DNA from: an uncultured Oscillibacter sp.
GTDB lineage: Bacteria > Bacillota > Clostridia > Oscillospirales > Oscillospiraceae
Length of the DNA: 6,267 nucleotides
Direction of reading: 5' to 3'
Assembly (NCBI GenBank): GCA_902476875.1
Contig: CABSFC010000130.1
Coordinates: forward strand, 1 to 6,267
The notes beneath the pieces were generated by a model. It saw only the letters and a list, made by a program, of their open reading frames with translations. It had not been told where the DNA came from and ran no database searches. Positions within the stretch are counted from its first letter, which is position 1. The number at the start of each line of letters is the position of its first letter. Position numbers and translations under genes: made by a program. Below are positions 4,297 to 6,267 of this stretch, piece after piece.

Positions 4297-5070
4297 TTAT
4301 CGGCCTTTCTTTCGGTCCTCTTCAATCAGCAGCTTCAGCGCCTCCACCGCGACTTTCACGGAGCCGCTGGTGTCCTCGCTCATCCTCTGGTCCAGGCCGG
4401 CGGCCTCCCGCTCCTGGTTCCAGATGACGTGGAAGCAGGAGCCGCAGCGGCAGCCCAGCGCCGCCGCCACCACGAACAGGGCGGCGGACTCCATCTCGCT
4501 GGCCTTGACGCCCAGGCGCTTCCAGCTCTCCCACTTGGCTTTCAGCTCATAAGAGACCGGGGAGGCGTCGGGGCTGTGCTGGCCGTAGAAGCTGTCCTTA
4601 CACTGGACCACGCCGGTATGTACGGGCAGGCCCAGCTCCCGCGCCGCCCGGGCCAGACAGTTGGCGACCTCCAGGTCCGGCACCGCCGGGAACTCAATGG
4701 GGGCGTATTCCAGGCTGGTGTGCTCATACCGGATGGCGCCGGTGGCCACCACGATGTCGCCGGACTGGACGTTCAGGTCGATGCCGCCGCAGGTGCCGGT
4801 GCGCAGGAAGGTGTCCGCGCCGCACTTGTGGAGCTCCTCCATGGCGATGGCGGCGGAGGGCCCGCCGATGCCGGTGGAGCAGGCCGTCACCTTCTCCCCC
4901 AGCAGCGTGCCGGTCCAGACATTGAACTCCCGGTTCCGGGCCACGGGATGGGCGTCGTCAAACAGCGCCGCGATGGCGGGCACCCGGCCCGGGTCGCCGG
5001 GCAGGATGCAGTAGCGCCCCACGTCGCCGGGGACGCAGTGGATGTGGAACTGCTTTTCCAGTTCTTGCAT
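4297..5070 (-). CDS. udp: Uridine phosphorylase
   Basis: This is a cytoplasmic enzyme that splits uridine with phosphate into uracil and ribose 1-phosphate in pyrimidine salvage. Its 257 residues compare with about 253 in E. coli Udp. Visible family motifs are GDPGR (25-29, phosphate binding), STGIGGPSAAIAMEEL (65-80), TFLRTGTCG (87-95) including the phosphate-binding Arg90, and SEMESAALF (191-199) with the ribose-binding EMES. The loop FYGQHSPD keeps a Gln (164) comparable to the uracil-binding Gln of E. coli Udp, but the following Arg is not evident. ATG 5070 has GAGAGGTG upstream and fits the family start; the longer frame to 5169 enters GC-rich non-coding sequence. It follows mutS2 by 138 bases and ends at a strong terminator. 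A purine-type nucleoside phosphorylase is a less likely alternative. Confidence 0.88.
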   Translation of the reverse strand: MQELEKQFHIHCVPGDVGRYCILPGDPGRVPAIAALFDDAHPVARNREFNVWTGTLLGEKVTACSTGIGGPSAAIAMEELHKCGADTFLRTGTCGGIDLNVQSGDIVVATGAIRYEHTSLEYAPIEFPAVPDLEVANCLARAARELGLPVHTGVVQCKDSFYGQHSPDASPVSYELKAKWESWKRLGVKASEMESAALFVVAAALGCRCGSCFHVIWNQEREAAGLDQRMSEDTSGSVKVAVEALKLLIEEDRKKGR

Positions 5071-5124
5071 GTCAGCACCTCTCTTTTTATCTTTTGGGTC
5101 CGCGGCTATGGCCCCGGCCCGACC

Positions 5125-5169
5125 GCGGCCGGGATAAAAAATCCCGCGGCATTGCCCTCCACAGGGCAA
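5125..5169 (-). other. Two hairpins between mutS2 and udp
   Basis: TTGCCCT (5152-5158) pairs with AGGGCAA (5163-5169) around a 4-base loop. CGGGAT (5130-5135) pairs with ATCCCG (5141-5146) around a run of A. On the - strand the first stem is followed 10 bases later by six T residues, so it may be a weak terminator for mutS2, but the geometry is not classical. No clear separate promoter for udp is visible. Confidence 0.35.
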
Positions 5170-5208
5170 AAAAGCCGGTTTGGAACGCCTTTTGTAGAGG
5201 GGTCCCGC

Positions 5209-6267
5209 CTATTTCAGCGTCACCACGGTCACGCCGCTCTCGCCCTCGCCGTAGACGCCCAGGCGGAAGTCCTTCACGGCGCGGTTCCGCCGCAGGATAT
5301 CGTGGACGGCCTTGCGCAGCGCCCCGGTGCCCTTGCCGTGGATGATGGTCACGGTCTCCAGCCGGCCCATGACGGCGGCGGAGAGAAAGTTCTCCACCAC
5401 GCCCTCGGCCTCCAGGGTCTCCAGGCCCCGGATGTCCAGCTCCCGGGGCGCGGAGGTCCGCAGGGTCCGGTCCGCGTTCTGCCGGACGGCGACGGCGGTT
5501 TTTTTCCGCCGCGCCGCCCGCTCGTCGTCCTCGATGAGCCGCACCTCGCCGGCTTTGGCCTTCATCTTCAAAATGCCGGATTTCAATTGCAGGGTGCCGT
5601 CCTTGCCCACGGACACCACCTCGGCGGGCTGCCGGACGCCGGGGATCTCCACCAGGTCCCCCTCCCGAATGGGACGGCTGGGCCTGGGGATGGGCTCCTG
5701 CCGCGCGTCGCGCTTCGTCACGGCGTCCTCCGCCTCGTTCAGCTTCCGGCGCAGCTCCGCCCGGGCCTCGTTCTCGTTTGCCGCCCGATCGGCCCGGGCC
5801 TGGGCCTTCCGCATCTCGCTGAGCTCCGCGAACACCTGGTCGGCGGCGGCCCGGGCGTCCCGCAGGATGCGCTTGGCCTCCGCCTCGCCCCGGCCGCGGG
5901 CATTCTCCTTGGCCCGCTCCATTTGCTCCCGGAACTCCCGGGCCTTGCGGGCGTCCTCCTCCCGCTGGCGGTACAGGCGGTCCGCCTCCAGCTCCCGCTT
6001 CTCCAGAGCCTGGCGCTTGGCCTCCAGCTGGGTCAGGATGTCCTCGAACCGGACGCTCTCGCCGCTCATCTGGACCCTGGCATCCTCGATGACCTCGTCC
6101 GGCAGGCCCAGCCGCTTGGAGATGGCGAAAGCGTTGGACTTGCCGGGGATGCCGATGAGGAGCCGGTAGGTGGGGCTCAGAGTCTCCACGTCGAACTCGC
6201 AGGAGGCGTTCTCCACCCCGGCGGTGGTCATGGCGAAGGATTTCAGCTCCGCGTAGTGGGTGGTGGC
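5209..6267 (-). CDS. mutS2: Endonuclease MutS2 / ribosome-rescue factor RqcU (C-terminal part)
   Basis: The gene enters from beyond position 6267, and 352 C-terminal residues are visible of the roughly 780-790 usual for MutS2. It opens with ATTHYAELK, the histidine switch of the MutS-type ATPase, then GVENASCEFDVETL, PTYRLLIGIPGKSNAF and AISKRLGLP, all diagnostic of MutS2. A long Arg/Glu/Ala-rich coiled coil follows, then a KOW-like beta segment (IREGDLVEIPG). The C-terminal Smr domain has LDIRG in place of the usual LDLRG, HGKGTGALRKAV, and ends SGVTVVTLK. In B. subtilis, MutS2/RqcU splits collided ribosomes; in other species it is linked to suppression of recombination. The Walker A motif lies outside the window. 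No frame damage is seen. Confidence 0.95.
   Translation of the reverse strand, partial: ATTHYAELKSFAMTTAGVENASCEFDVETLSPTYRLLIGIPGKSNAFAISKRLGLPDEVIEDARVQMSGESVRFEDILTQLEAKRQALEKRELEADRLYRQREEDARKAREFREQMERAKENARGRGEAEAKRILRDARAAADQVFAELSEMRKAQARADRAANENEARAELRRKLNEAEDAVTKRDARQEPIPRPSRPIREGDLVEIPGVRQPAEVVSVGKDGTLQLKSGILKMKAKAGEVRLIEDDERAARRKKTAVAVRQNADRTLRTSAPRELDIRGLETLEAEGVVENFLSAAVMGRLETVTIIHGKGTGALRKAVHDILRRNRAVKDFRLGVYGEGESGVTVVTLK

Noticed and set aside
5312..6169. 285-codon + strand open frame rich in Ser and Arg
   Set aside because: It is the antisense shadow of mutS2, with low-complexity composition.
1..6267. CRISPR array, tRNA or rRNA genes
   Set aside because: No regularly spaced repeat-spacer units, cloverleaf-like segments or conserved rRNA sequence were seen on either strand.

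Overview
The window reads as the genome of a GC-rich, gut-type Clostridia bacterium, most likely Oscillospiraceae-like. This rests on strong Shine-Dalgarno sites, a TnpW plus large-serine-recombinase module of the sort found in clostridial integrative elements, a MutS2/RqcU gene and Firmicutes-style small XRE regulators. No sequence here fixes the species. The window has two halves: a mobile-element end on the + strand (about 1-3110) and a chromosomal block entirely on the - strand (about 3164-6267).

Mobile-element half. A winged-helix regulator (98-682) carries a truncated receiver domain in which Asn replaces the phospho-acceptor Asp. Its start is preceded by a 27-bp palindrome. Its stop is followed by three TTTTGTAGG repeats at an exact 11-bp period and then a strong intrinsic terminator (731-774). 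A long stretch without a convincing gene (about 775-1140) holds several inverted repeats, including a second, oppositely oriented copy of the palindrome and two mutually exclusive hairpins. Next come the small tnpW gene (1141-1308, GTG start), a promoter (1313-1341) and a TnpX/TndX-type large serine recombinase (1399-3083). The recombinase is split by an apparent one-base loss in an A6 run near 2327-2332, so as written it ends early and lacks its zinc ribbon and C-terminal region. A 12-bp stem-loop overlaps its stop codon. The element probably ends in the short gap after the recombinase, and its other end lies outside the window.

Chromosomal half, in transcription order on the - strand. The C-terminal 352 residues of MutS2/RqcU (5209-6267) run off the window edge. 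They are followed by a uridine phosphorylase (4297-5070) with a clear terminator (4256-4295). A separate operon then starts from a near-consensus promoter (4185-4214). It encodes two paralogous three-helix membrane proteins of about 105 residues (3808-4128 and 3485-3796), a possible 42-residue overlapping ORF (3352-3480) and a 69-residue XRE/Cro-type repressor (3164-3373). Two AAGT-NN-ACTT palindromes overlap the core promoter and look like operators for that repressor. This suggests a self-regulating unit of membrane proteins plus repressor.

The parts most worth a second look are the OmpR-like repeat array beside a regulator that cannot be phosphorylated, the paired palindromes and alternative hairpins upstream of tnpW, the homopolymer frameshift in the recombinase, and the membrane-protein/XRE operon with its predicted operators.
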